NCBI GenBank assembly: GCA_034669965.1
Contig: JAXMOK010000002.1
Span: forward strand, 62,001-126,000
Direction of reading: 5' to 3'
Length of the DNA: 64,000 nt
Source: HXMU1420-13 sp034669965
GTDB taxonomy: Bacteria > Bacteroidota > Rhodothermia > Balneolales > Balneolaceae
A program made the position numbers and the translations under genes. The notes below the pieces were generated by a model. It saw nothing but the letters and a program-made list of their open reading frames with translations. It did not search any database and had not been told where the DNA came from. Below, piece by piece: positions 28,522 through 37,768 of the stretch; within the stretch, counting starts at the first letter, position 1; every line of letters starts with the position of its first letter.

Positions 28522-30290
28522 TAATTGCCGATAAGGTCCCCCATACCTTGTAAGTTCTGAGGAGTGTAAACATCTGTATTTGCTACAATTTTATTTACAT
28601 AATAACTGAAGTTATAAACTTCAACTTCTCGAATTTCAGATCGGGTAACGTCTAAAAGAGTTGCATCAGCAAACAATTCAGCAACGGCGCCTACACGATC
28701 TCTGTATCGGGCCACACCTTGTATTTCTAATGTGTTAGGTTCTTCACCGGGAGTGATATTTGTAAGCCAAACACCACCAATATTATCAATTCCTGAGTTG
28801 ATCTTTTGCAAATTAACCGACCATGTTATAGAATTTTCAGCAAGTGTATTCATCAATACAAGATTATCTTGGATTTGACTTAACTGACTACTAATTCGAT
28901 TAAAATTATTTACTGTTGGGGCATATGATTGTAATTGTGTGTCAACCAATGAAATTTCTGATTCTAATCTGTTTATATCCTCAAAATGTTGTTGCCACAA
29001 AAGATTAATTCCGGGAATCGAAAAGAACACTAACAATAATAACACAAATCCATGCCACTGCAGCTTAAAAATTTTCTGCCGATCAACAACATATTTGGGC
29101 AAGAATGAAATTCCTGAAAATACATCCTTTTCGAAATTTGAAGCAGCCCAAGCCGTACCAATTGCGGTAGTAAAAGGAGCAATTGAATCAAGTGTATGTT
29201 CTTGTGGATCGAAGTATTCTTCAGTGAATTCAAATTCTGATACTTCAACATCGGGAAAACGCTCTTTGAAGAACGAAATACCTTCCTCACCCAACGAATT
29301 ATTACAAATAATCAATCGATCCAGGTTAGGAACTTCACCGGTATCAAGTTGAAAAAGAATTTTCGAGAATACGGTGTTCAAAAATTTACGTGAGCGAACG
29401 CCCTCGGTAATAATAGGCGAAACTAACCAAAGTTTATCCCCCTTCATAAAAATAACTCGGCAATTGAGCTCAGAAAACTGCAAGACACAGGTGATTTTTT
29501 CGTCATCCAGTTCATAATTGGCCTTAACCATGGCCAATAGAATAGATTCATCCGGCAAAATTTCGCTTATAAAAATTTTACCGCGGTAAAGCGTAGCAAC
29601 ACGATCGATCAATGAAAGCATTAATGGTTGTTCATCGATACTTGAAAGCACTAATGCGCCATCATCTCGAACACCGTATGAGTAAAAGTCCTGATCTTTA
29701 GGATCGCCGTAAAGTGCTTCTAAACGATCATCAATAATTACTTTAAGGTCTTTCTTCTTTACATCGTTGAAATCAACATCTTTAAGTACCTGAAATATTG
29801 CAGTTCCGGCTGGGATGTTTAAACCAATATCTACTCTTTTCGGATCTAGCTCGGATAGAAAATTGAAAACTTGAATTTCGTTTGATATAGGACCTTCTAT
29901 CTCATCAATCTCATCAACGTCAACAATTTCGTCCCCTTTCTCGAGTTCATCTATTTCAAGATCAATATCATCACCAATTTCCCCAAGAATGTCATCGTCC
30001 AGATCGCTTAATATATCGTCATCCAAACCACCTAATAAATCATCATCTAAATCAATTTCTGAACCACTATTGTCATTACTTAAAGCACTATCTAAATCAA
30101 AAACATCCTCGCTTGACTCTCCAAAAACATCATCGATGTCGGCGTTGGGAGCATGTGAGTCAAGTTTTTCTACAAGGGAAACCCGGTCGATTTTAATGAG
30201 CTGTACTTTTTTATCCTTTATTTGAATTACAGCAAATTTGAGGCTATCAGCTTCAAGAACAATTCCCGTATATTGTTTAACTGATTTCAC
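28521..30290 (-). CDS. PilM-PilN fusion with acidic insert (GspL-like)
   Basis: The 589-residue protein starts with an actin-like cytoplasmic domain of the PilM/GspL type (about 1-400), interrupted at 51-133 by a strikingly acidic, repetitive stretch (LDDDLLGGLDDDIL, SDLDDDILGEIGDD). A membrane helix follows at 411-431, then a periplasmic coiled coil and a PilN-like domain to residue 589. PilM and PilN are normally separate proteins of the alignment complex; here they form one chain, as GspL does. It lies between the PilO-like and PilT-like genes, with gaps of zero to four bases. Confidence 0.78.
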   Translation of the reverse strand: MKSVKQYTGIVLEADSLKFAVIQIKDKKVQLIKIDRVSLVEKLDSHAPNADIDDVFGESSEDVFDLDSALSNDNSGSEIDLDDDLLGGLDDDILSDLDDDILGEIGDDIDLEIDELEKGDEIVDVDEIDEIEGPISNEIQVFNFLSELDPKRVDIGLNIPAGTAIFQVLKDVDFNDVKKKDLKVIIDDRLEALYGDPKDQDFYSYGVRDDGALVLSSIDEQPLMLSLIDRVATLYRGKIFISEILPDESILLAMVKANYELDDEKITCVLQFSELNCRVIFMKGDKLWLVSPIITEGVRSRKFLNTVFSKILFQLDTGEVPNLDRLIICNNSLGEEGISFFKERFPDVEVSEFEFTEEYFDPQEHTLDSIAPFTTAIGTAWAASNFEKDVFSGISFLPKYVVDRQKIFKLQWHGFVLLLLVFFSIPGINLLWQQHFEDINRLESEISLVDTQLQSYAPTVNNFNRISSQLSQIQDNLVLMNTLAENSITWSVNLQKINSGIDNIGGVWLTNITPGEEPNTLEIQGVARYRDRVGAVAELFADATLLDVTRSEIREVEVYNFSYYVNKIVANTDVYTPQNLQGMGDLIGN

Positions 30291-30294
30291 TTAA

Positions 30295-31536
30295 TTAGTA
30301 GCTAACCTCGCTTAAAAGTTGAACCATCTTAGATTTATTATTCGCATAATTTAATGCAGATTCTTTAGAAATCTTACCTTCATCGAATAATCTTTTCAAG
30401 TCTTGCTCCATAGTATTCATACCACGCTCTTTTCCTTCCATCAGCATTTGGTATATTTCACCTATGTTATTGTTTCGTATAGCTGCTTTTACCGAAGAAT
30501 TAGCAATTAGCACTTCTTTAGCTAGAATTCTTTTGCCATCTAAACTAGGTACAAGTTTTTGACTTATAACACACGTTAATACATCTGAAAGCCTTGATCT
30601 AACTCTATTTTGCTCTTCAGAGGGCATTTCACCTAAAATGCGTTCAATACTTTCTATTGCAGATGAAGTATGAAGCGTACCAAACGTTTTATGACCTGAA
30701 TCTGTAATTTCGAGCGCAGACATAATGGTTTCAGGATCTCTTAGCTCACCAATTACAATAATATCGGGATCTTGGCGCAATGCCTGAATAGCTCCTTCTT
30801 TAAACGAATGTACGTCGCTGCCTACTTCCCGATGGCGAACTACGCAACGAATTGGCTCATGAATGAGCTCAACCGGCGAGGCTATAATTACGATATGAGC
30901 ATCAACAGTTCGGTTATTTGCATCGATTATTGTATCGAGTGTAGAAGATTTACCGGAACCAGTTATACCTGTAATTAAGGTTAACCCATATTTTAGATAC
31001 TTTAAGCTAACTGCTTTTGCAACTTCAGCATGAACTCCAAGAGTTTTGAAAGGACGAATATTATTGTCAATTTTTCTCATATTCAATCCGAGATGATCTA
31101 GATCGAAATACATGTCGGCTCTAAAACGCTGGGTTTTATCTCGCCCAAGATTTATAGAATATGAAAAATCGAGGTTTTTCTTTTCAAGTAAAGTCTTTCG
31201 TTGTGATGCTAAGAGAAGATTATGAAGTATTACATCCGTTTCTAAATACTCTAATTTTTTTGAGAGCTTTAGTGGGTTTTTATCTCCAAAAATTCGATAC
31301 CATATTTTCCCATTACATCCTGGGCCACCTAAATCAATATCAGAAGCACTAATTTTGATCATATTAACCAGAAAAGAATCCATTGCTTCTTTTAGGTCAA
31401 CGCGCAAGCTAATATCAGCATTCTCAATTAAATCACCGATTCTTCGATGCAATTCTGTCCCTCGCGCAGTTTTTGGTACGCGATCTACAATTGGCTTTAT
31501 AAGCCCCGATATTCTGTCTAAATCAATTGCCGCCAT
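30295..31536 (-). CDS. PilT-like retraction/secretion ATPase
   Basis: The 413-residue hexameric ATPase of the PilT/GspE family has Walker A GITGSGKS (190-197), the Asp box region, Walker B IVIGELRDPETI, and the histidine box GTLHTSSA. It lacks the extended N-terminal and zinc regions of PilB, so it is more like PilT, which depolymerises pili. At 413 residues it is longer than typical PilT (about 340-370), with an N-terminal extension. The gene begins the PilM-PilO-secretin stretch, after a 99-base gap from the cyclic-nucleotide gene. Confidence 0.88.
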   Translation of the reverse strand: MAAIDLDRISGLIKPIVDRVPKTARGTELHRRIGDLIENADISLRVDLKEAMDSFLVNMIKISASDIDLGGPGCNGKIWYRIFGDKNPLKLSKKLEYLETDVILHNLLLASQRKTLLEKKNLDFSYSINLGRDKTQRFRADMYFDLDHLGLNMRKIDNNIRPFKTLGVHAEVAKAVSLKYLKYGLTLITGITGSGKSSTLDTIIDANNRTVDAHIVIIASPVELIHEPIRCVVRHREVGSDVHSFKEGAIQALRQDPDIIVIGELRDPETIMSALEITDSGHKTFGTLHTSSAIESIERILGEMPSEEQNRVRSRLSDVLTCVISQKLVPSLDGKRILAKEVLIANSSVKAAIRNNNIGEIYQMLMEGKERGMNTMEQDLKRLFDEGKISKESALNYANNKSKMVQLLSEVSY

Positions 31537-31635
31537 GATATATCCATCGTTTTTGATGGAATCAATAGATAATCTTACTTACCTATTGTTACGAAAAAAA
31601 TAATAATAAGGATTGGTTAATTGTATAAAGCAGTG

Positions 31636-32139
31636 TTACCAATTTGAGTCATTCAATAATCGCTTTTTTAGATTCAATAACTGAATGTTCATATTACTTA
31701 TTTTTCTCTGTTGAATTTCGATGATATTTTTTGTGAAAATATTGAATAATTTTTCAGGCTTTTTTCTAAAAAAGTTTAAAGCCTCATAGCGTTCATATCT
31801 TAATAGAATACATTCGCCCTCGGCAGTAACTTTAGCCATTCGGCTATTTTTACTAAATAAAAATGCTTCTCCAAGAAAATTTCCTTCCGAAAGTGTAGCC
31901 AACTGTATGTTGTCTTTCCAAATTGCAACTTTCCCTTCAGCTACCAGATATGCCGAATTAACGTATTCTGATTCATTTAATATGATGTCATCTGCCTGAA
32001 ATTTTTCTTCAATTCCTAATTGTAGAAACTCCAATACATCTTCATAATGAAAGTTCTTTAAGAGTAAAGGTGGCTCTTTTAGAAACTTTTTTATGTAATC
32101 TGCCATCCAATCTTTCGATGACTCGTTACCTGAATTCAT
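31636..32139 (-). CDS. Cyclic-nucleotide-binding domain protein
   Basis: The 167-residue protein consists mainly of one cNMP-binding beta-barrel (about 28-130) with C-terminal helices and no DNA-binding helix-turn-helix. The phosphate-binding cassette is intact: G90-E91, then R100-M-A102 in FLGEAFLF...SRMAKV. It should therefore bind cAMP or a related nucleotide and pass the signal through protein contacts. Its place between pilB-like and pilT-like genes suggests that it tunes filament extension or retraction; that is inference. Confidence 0.85.
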   Translation of the reverse strand: MNSGNESSKDWMADYIKKFLKEPPLLLKNFHYEDVLEFLQLGIEEKFQADDIILNESEYVNSAYLVAEGKVAIWKDNIQLATLSEGNFLGEAFLFSKNSRMAKVTAEGECILLRYERYEALNFFRKKPEKLFNIFTKNIIEIQQRKISNMNIQLLNLKKRLLNDSNW

Positions 32140-32208
32140 AAAACCTCACTATTTTGCACATGCTTTTAAATATGTGTTAAAATCATCAATAAAAAAACTA
32201 AATATTGA

Positions 32209-33984
32209 TCAATCCTCTATGGTTGATGCAATAATTTCCTCAATGGTTGTTACACCTTCTTTTATTCGCTCGCGACCAGAGCCACGTAAGGTTAACATAC
32301 CCTGACTTACAGCCAAATCTTTGATCGCATTTTCATCAATATCACCACCGGCATCTAGAACCATTTGTTTGATCTCTTTTGAGAAAAATAACGCCTCGTG
32401 AATTGCTGATCTTCCCTTGTACCCACTACCACCGCAAACATCGCAACCTACTGCTTTATAAAAGGTTGTCGTTTCAATTTCTTCATCTGTAAAGCCTAAA
32501 CCACGTGCTATTTCAGGGTGTGGGTCAAATTGTTCTTTACACTCTTTGCACAATCTTCTTATCAAACGCTGAGCCATTACCAGGTTTACGGCATTCGCAA
32601 TCAAAAATGGTTCTACCCCCATTTTAAACAAACGTGAAACTGCGCTTGGCGCATCGTTGGTGTGCAAAGTTGAGAAGGTTAAGTGACCGGTATTTGCTAA
32701 TTTGATAGCAATTTCGGCGGTTTTCAAGTCACGAATCTCCCCTACCAACACAATATCGGGATCATGTCGCAGAATACCACGGATACTCTGGTCGAAGGTC
32801 ATTGCTGTTGAAATCTTTAATTGACGAGCACCGTCAATAATGTATTCTACCGGTTCTTCAACAGTTAATACGTTTTTAGTAGGATCGATTACATAATATA
32901 ACGCAGCCACTAAAGTGGTTGATTTACCACTACCTGTCGGCCCAGTAATAATTACAATCCCTGACGGTTGCTGAATGGATTTAACAAAATTATCTTTTGC
33001 AATTTTTTGAAGCCCTAATAAATCTAAATCGCGAATAACTTTTCTATCATCCAAAATCCGAATTACAATGGACTCAAACTTTCGGTCGTATTGATTTCCA
33101 ACAATTGGCATTATTGAAACACGGTATCGGATATTAAAACCATCAATTTGGCGCTGAATAAAACCATCTTGAGATGAATCTCTTTCGAAACGATCCACGT
33201 TCCGAGTTTTATCTTTAATTACTGCAGAAATTGCTTCTGGCTTTACATTCTTTTGTTGATACCAAAGTTGAAGCTTACCATCAATTCTAAATCGAATATC
33301 CGTAGACGTAGGTCCACTAGGTAAAATATGTAAATCACTAACGCCTTGACGAACAGATTCAACCAACATCCCTTCAACCAAAGAATTGAGCATACTTTGA
33401 TTGATTTCAGCATCAATCTCTTCTTCGTCAATATTCTCTTCGTCGGCTTCAATATTAGTTTCTTCGTAATCGATCTCTTCGAGTAGATCTAGAAACTCAT
33501 TTTTCCGTTCGTAAACTTTACCAAGTATCTGTTCAACAAGATCATAATTACAGTAAACAAGCTCTGTCTGTTTAAAATTAAGCTTGTTGATTATGGTCTG
33601 TAAATTTGGATCAGATGGGTCAGCTGCAGCAATTGTAAGCTCAACTCTTGAAGCCTGATATGGCAGAGCTTTATGATGAACAAGCTCATCTACAATGTCT
33701 TCAGGTAATTTCTCTACATAATTTTTTATTGTATCTATCACATCATCGGGTACAATTTCGACATCGGCTAAAATCTCTCTAAAAGCATACACTTTTGAGA
33801 TTTCGCGCATAATTAGGTGCCGATTCAGGCCTATATCCTGGAAAAGAATTTGCCCTAACCTTCGCGTACTTCCGGTAGGTTCTTCCTCTAAGATTTGCAG
33901 AGCCTGTGTGAGTTGGTCTTCCGATACTACTCCTTTGCGTACAAGGATATCGCCAATATGTCGTCTTATATTGATTTTACCCAT
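32209..33984 (-). CDS. PilB/GspE-type assembly ATPase
   Basis: This 591-residue ATPase powers polymerisation of a type IV pilus or secretion pseudopilus. Visible are an N-terminal MshEN-like domain (about 1-160), an acidic insert (168-193), Walker A GPTGSGKS (348-355), Walker B IVLVGEIRD, a histidine box FSTLHTNDAPSA, and a zinc-binding tetracysteine CKEC...CDVC near residues 500-540. MshEN domains bind c-di-GMP in some relatives, but the motif was not checked here. It sits between the GspF-like gene and the cyclic-nucleotide-binding gene. Confidence 0.93.
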   Translation of the reverse strand: MGKINIRRHIGDILVRKGVVSEDQLTQALQILEEEPTGSTRRLGQILFQDIGLNRHLIMREISKVYAFREILADVEIVPDDVIDTIKNYVEKLPEDIVDELVHHKALPYQASRVELTIAAADPSDPNLQTIINKLNFKQTELVYCNYDLVEQILGKVYERKNEFLDLLEEIDYEETNIEADEENIDEEEIDAEINQSMLNSLVEGMLVESVRQGVSDLHILPSGPTSTDIRFRIDGKLQLWYQQKNVKPEAISAVIKDKTRNVDRFERDSSQDGFIQRQIDGFNIRYRVSIMPIVGNQYDRKFESIVIRILDDRKVIRDLDLLGLQKIAKDNFVKSIQQPSGIVIITGPTGSGKSTTLVAALYYVIDPTKNVLTVEEPVEYIIDGARQLKISTAMTFDQSIRGILRHDPDIVLVGEIRDLKTAEIAIKLANTGHLTFSTLHTNDAPSAVSRLFKMGVEPFLIANAVNLVMAQRLIRRLCKECKEQFDPHPEIARGLGFTDEEIETTTFYKAVGCDVCGGSGYKGRSAIHEALFFSKEIKQMVLDAGGDIDENAIKDLAVSQGMLTLRGSGRERIKEGVTTIEEIIASTIED

Positions 33985-34004
33985 TAGGAGTAATGTAAAT
34001 GAGG

Positions 34005-35345
34005 TTAGATGCCTGAGTTAGGTTTAATAACAGCCGATTCTGATGATACAACGGTAATACCAATTAATGAGATCATGATAAACAAATTTATAAACAAATT
34101 AATAGTATCAATTACCGATTGCATCTTATAAGTGGTTTGAATTTCATAATATTCAGCAAGTTGTTTAGCATTCTCTCGTAAAGCACCCGATTCAGCTCCT
34201 AATCTGAATCTACTAATCGCTGTTTGAGTGAATACTCCGGTTTCTTCAATACTTTCTATTAATCCTGCACCGTCTTTCAACATCTTTTTAATTGCCACTT
34301 CCTTTATCTGCTTTTCCATGTAGGTATTTCTACAAGCCTCCGATGCTACCCTAATTACTTCGATATTCTGCCCTGAACCACTGTATAAAGTGTAAAAAAC
34401 TCGTGAAAAAATTTCGATACTTGTTTTATGGAGTAAATCTCCAATTACTGGTATTCTAATTATTACACGATCGACAACTAATTTTCCTTTTTTAGTATTA
34501 ACAAACCATATAAAGGTGACAATTGGAGCAATAAAGGATATTAAAAGTAGCACCCAATTATCTCTTAACCAGTAACTTAAATCAAGAGTCGACTGAGTCA
34601 TAGGAGGCAAATCAATCCCCATTTCAACAAAAAGCTCAGCGGTAGATGGGAAAATATATCCCACATAAAATAGAACAACGCCGATTACCGCGAAAACTGT
34701 TACCGCCGGCATCATTAATGATCTTTTTAAATTCTTTTTAAATTCGGCATCTCTTTCAAGAAATTTAGCGGTACTCTCAAATACTAACGCCATGTTACCT
34801 GAGGTAGAAGCTACACTTAACATATAGGCTGCAAATTTTCCGAAAATTGGTTCATGTTTTCCATAAACCTGCCCCCCTTCTTTACCATCTTTCAGATCTT
34901 TCTGAATTTCTTTGATTACCTCTTTCATCCTCTTATTGGTAGTATCTTCAATTAATAGATTGAGGATTTCATCAAAAGTAAGTTGTTGTTTGAGCAGATC
35001 GGCTGATAAACTAATGAATGAAACTACCTCACTCATTGGTACACCGCCGGCAAAATTGAACAGCTTTTTATTTACACTTACAACTTGGTAGCCAAGTTTA
35101 ATTAATGCGCGTTCAAGTTCTTCTTTTGTATATGCTTCCTGTTCACCGGCTATTGCCTTTTTACTACCGGCTTTTTTTACTTTATATACAAAGGTAAATT
35201 TTTGATCAAGAGATTGTATTCTTAATCCATTAGTTTTTGATAATCTATCAACTTTGATTTGAGCATCTTTTTTATTGTTTGCCTCAAATTCAGTTTGTAC
35301 AACTTTTCCTTTCTGAGAAACTGCTTTTAATCGAAATTGTGCCAT
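34005..35345 (-). CDS. Inner-membrane platform protein (PilC/GspF family)
   Basis: The 446-residue protein has a basic N-terminal region (about 1-100) and then two type II secretion F domains, each a helical bundle with membrane helices (around 210-235, 260-280 and near 420-440). GspF/PilC forms the platform on which the pilus is extruded by the PilB ATPase, whose gene follows 20 bases downstream. The segment GQVYGKHEPIFGKFAAYMLSVASTSG includes the family's G-x-x-x-S-G-N-like turn, and the GAESGALRENAKQLAEYYE stretch is conserved in the second repeat. Confidence 0.92.
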   Translation of the reverse strand: MAQFRLKAVSQKGKVVQTEFEANNKKDAQIKVDRLSKTNGLRIQSLDQKFTFVYKVKKAGSKKAIAGEQEAYTKEELERALIKLGYQVVSVNKKLFNFAGGVPMSEVVSFISLSADLLKQQLTFDEILNLLIEDTTNKRMKEVIKEIQKDLKDGKEGGQVYGKHEPIFGKFAAYMLSVASTSGNMALVFESTAKFLERDAEFKKNLKRSLMMPAVTVFAVIGVVLFYVGYIFPSTAELFVEMGIDLPPMTQSTLDLSYWLRDNWVLLLISFIAPIVTFIWFVNTKKGKLVVDRVIIRIPVIGDLLHKTSIEIFSRVFYTLYSGSGQNIEVIRVASEACRNTYMEKQIKEVAIKKMLKDGAGLIESIEETGVFTQTAISRFRLGAESGALRENAKQLAEYYEIQTTYKMQSVIDTINLFINLFIMISLIGITVVSSESAVIKPNSGI

Positions 35346-35365
35346 ATCATTGCCTAGTTAGATGA

Positions 35366-35734
35366 TTATTCCCAAACCACATTATCTACTGTTACTACAG
35401 CAGTAAAAGGATCAGTTTCTCCTAATGTTGGAGTCGCCAGTAATTTAAAATAACTACTTGAAGTTTCCGAGATTTCAAAAGTATTAATTGCTGTGGCCGA
35501 ATCTAATTGAATATCGTTTAATGTAATATTATTGAAAGTTCCTCCACCACCACCAAGCATCGGGTGTTTCTTATAATACATTTGCCCTAATGTTGCGGCC
35601 TCCATCACATCTTGCCTAATAATATCTTTAATCGACTCATCTCTTGAATTGCTAAACAAAGTAATTGCAACCACGGTCATTATACCTACAACGACGGTTA
35701 CAAGAATTATAAGCATGAGTTGTTGCTGTCCCAT
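35366..35734 (-). CDS. Pilin-like protein with atypical N-terminus (second copy)
   Basis: This 122-residue protein begins MGQQQLML and goes straight into a hydrophobic helix (about 6-27), then a hydrophilic region with YYKKHPMLGGGGG and a small beta-rich C-terminus. Its position and helix-plus-head layout match type IV pilins, but the usual leader and Glu5 are absent. If Gly2 is the cleavage site, the mature protein would begin with three glutamines. It is a paralogue of the next upstream gene and follows a hairpin terminator, so it is probably made in smaller amounts. A minor pilin role is likely but inferred. Confidence 0.75.
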   Translation of the reverse strand: MGQQQLMLIILVTVVVGIMTVVAITLFSNSRDESIKDIIRQDVMEAATLGQMYYKKHPMLGGGGGTFNNITLNDIQLDSATAINTFEISETSSSYFKLLATPTLGETDPFTAVVTVDNVVWE

Positions 35735-35745
35735 AGTATAAATAA

Positions 35746-35778
35746 AAAAAGCTTCTTCAATAGTTGAAGAAGCTTTTT
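35746..35778. terminator. Hairpin between the two pilin-like genes
   Basis: A perfect 15-bp stem (35746-35760 with 35764-35778, core AAAAAGCTTCTTCAA/TTGAAGAAGCTTTTT) with a three-base loop lies downstream of the first pilin-like gene and upstream of the second. Read on the minus strand it has the T tract of an intrinsic terminator. Partial read-through would give high pilin and lower downstream machinery expression. Confidence 0.9.
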
Positions 35779-35799
35779 ATTGAAATTTTATAATAACGA

Positions 35800-36207
35800 T
35801 TACTCGTTAGTAGCCTGAGTCATGTTATCAGGGGTAATTGTGGCTACAATACTTGTAACGGCACCACTTGTTGGTGTTGCAGTTACAATAAGCTGTCCAG
35901 AAGCTCTTGTAGTCATTTCATAAGAACCGTTAGTATTTGCAGCAGATACACCACTGTTAAAAATACTATCTGATGGGAAGGTAATGTTATTGAAAGTTAC
36001 AGAACTCCAATCGTTACCACCACCACCAAGCATGGTAGGCTTGATGTAATATGCTTGAGCTGAAGAAGCAATTTGTGCAAGATCTTGTCGAACTGCATCT
36101 AAATTAGCTGAATCAGCTGCGCTTGAGAAGGTATTAATTGCAACTACTGTTGCGATACCAACGATAATTGTTACTAGAATTACGAGAAGTAATTGTTGTT
36201 GACCCAT
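35800..36207 (-). CDS. Pilin-like protein with atypical N-terminus (probable major subunit)
   Basis: This 135-residue paralogue of the preceding entry begins MGQQQLLLVILVTIIVGIATVV, a hydrophobic helix of about 20 residues. A polar region with AQAYYIKPTMLGGGGND and a Ser/Thr-rich, probably beta, C-terminal domain follow. It has no Glu5 and no conventional prepilin leader beyond Met-Gly. It is first in the operon, with a strong ribosome-binding site (AGGAG six bases upstream) and a terminator directly after it, the usual setting for an abundant filament subunit. Confidence 0.78.
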   Translation of the reverse strand: MGQQQLLLVILVTIIVGIATVVAINTFSSAADSANLDAVRQDLAQIASSAQAYYIKPTMLGGGGNDWSSVTFNNITFPSDSIFNSGVSAANTNGSYEMTTRASGQLIVTATPTSGAVTSIVATITPDNMTQATNE

Positions 36208-36213
36208 GATGAT

Positions 36214-36218
36214 CTCCT
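36214..36218 (-). promoter_or_regulatory. Strong ribosome-binding site of the first pilin-like gene
   Basis: On the minus strand AGGAG lies six bases before the ATG at 36207. It fixes the short Met-Gly-Gln start of the pilin-like protein and argues against a longer, undetected leader peptide. Confidence 0.8.
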
Positions 36219-36454
36219 AGGATTTATTATTTGTTTATTTAAAACTTTTATGTTTGAAAACAAGTTCAGAAATACTCTTTTAAAACAAAATTAGAATATT
36301 CTTAGCCGGTTTAATTACACTATATTACGTATGAGTAATACTGATAGATGATGTTACAAACTAATAAAACATTGATGAATATTTCATATTAAATTATGAT
36401 AACACGTACATTATTAAATGCATTCTCTCTCAATTCTCTTATCGACACTTTTTA

Positions 36455-37654
36455 ATGAAAGATAAGGGCAATCACTATTTTATAATTTTTTCTTTGTGGC
36501 TACTAGTTTTTGCAGCAAGTAGCCAAGTAATGATTATCGCTCCCATCCTCCCAAAAATAGGATCTGAATTAAATACGTCAGAAAGTTTACTTGGTTATTT
36601 GGTAACCGTATATGCTACAATGCTTGGATTATGTGCTATTGTTGTAGGGCCTTTATCGGATAAAATTGGAAGAAGGAAAATACTTTTGATAGGTAGTTCA
36701 GGAATGACATTATTCCTTTTACTCCATGGCGTAGCCGATTCTTTTTTATCATTATTAATTCTTCGTTCTTTAACTGGAATGGCGGGTGGAGTATTGAGTG
36801 GTGCTGCAGTGTCTTATGTAGGTGATTATTTCCCATACGAGCAAAGAGGTTGGGCTAACGGATGGATAATGAGTGGAATAGCAATGGGGCAAATTCTTGG
36901 TATCCCATTAGGAACTTTTTTAGCAGAACATTTTGGGTTCAAATTCCCATTTATACTATTTGGAATAATAATGGCTTTCACCTTCATTCTTATACTAATT
37001 AAGGTTCCACAACCGGATGTCATACTCCAGACCAGTAAAATCACCATTAAAACAACATTCATTAAGTATAGAGAGCTACTTAAGCAAAACGATATTAAAG
37101 CCGTCGCGTTTTCCTATCTATTAATGTTCCTTAGCCTATCTATATATATCATTTATTTACCGGCTTGGTTAACTAAAGAGTTCGACGTTTCAGTTTCGGA
37201 TATTGGCTGGGTGTTTTTTGCAGGTGGTATCATGAACGCTATCACCGGGCCACGAGCCGGAAAGCTGTCTGACACAATTGGTAGAAAGAATATGATTATT
37301 TGGTCGTGTATGGGGCTTGCCATTTTAATGGCTATTACTACTTATATCACAATCAGCTTTTGGGTGGCATTTATTTTATTCCCGGTTGCTATGATCCTCA
37401 TTGCTATGCGAATCAGCCCATTTCAAGCATTATCTAGCGAACTGGTAAAAGCAAACAACAGAGGCTCTCTCATGAGCTTATTAGTTGCTATCGGCAATAT
37501 CGGCTCTGGTCTGGCCGGCGTACTTGCAGGTCCTTTATTTGAATATTATGGCTATTTATCAAATACTGTATTCGGTGCAACAACCATAGTTATTACTGCT
37601 TATGTGGTTTGGAGATTTGTACCAGAACCTGAATTAGTAACTCAGAAAATATAA
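36455..37654 (+). CDS. Major facilitator superfamily transporter
   Basis: The 399-residue protein has about 12 membrane segments. The family motif A is GPLSDKIGRRKILLIG between helices 2 and 3, with a related GKLSDTIGRKNM between helices 8 and 9. The layout resembles drug/H+ antiporters of the DHA1 group; the substrate cannot be told. It is divergent from the filament operon, so 36208-36454 must hold promoters for both directions. Confidence 0.92.
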   Translation: MKDKGNHYFIIFSLWLLVFAASSQVMIIAPILPKIGSELNTSESLLGYLVTVYATMLGLCAIVVGPLSDKIGRRKILLIGSSGMTLFLLLHGVADSFLSLLILRSLTGMAGGVLSGAAVSYVGDYFPYEQRGWANGWIMSGIAMGQILGIPLGTFLAEHFGFKFPFILFGIIMAFTFILILIKVPQPDVILQTSKITIKTTFIKYRELLKQNDIKAVAFSYLLMFLSLSIYIIYLPAWLTKEFDVSVSDIGWVFFAGGIMNAITGPRAGKLSDTIGRKNMIIWSCMGLAILMAITTYITISFWVAFILFPVAMILIAMRISPFQALSSELVKANNRGSLMSLLVAIGNIGSGLAGVLAGPLFEYYGYLSNTVFGATTIVITAYVVWRFVPEPELVTQKI

Positions 37655-37768
37655 GACAGACTTAATATTATTTCTTTGCTTTCCTACATCTGTTATGCTT
37701 AGTATTCTACTAAAGCTCATAAATTGTAACTGATCTACAGTTCCTTTCTCTTAATAGATAAAAATTTT

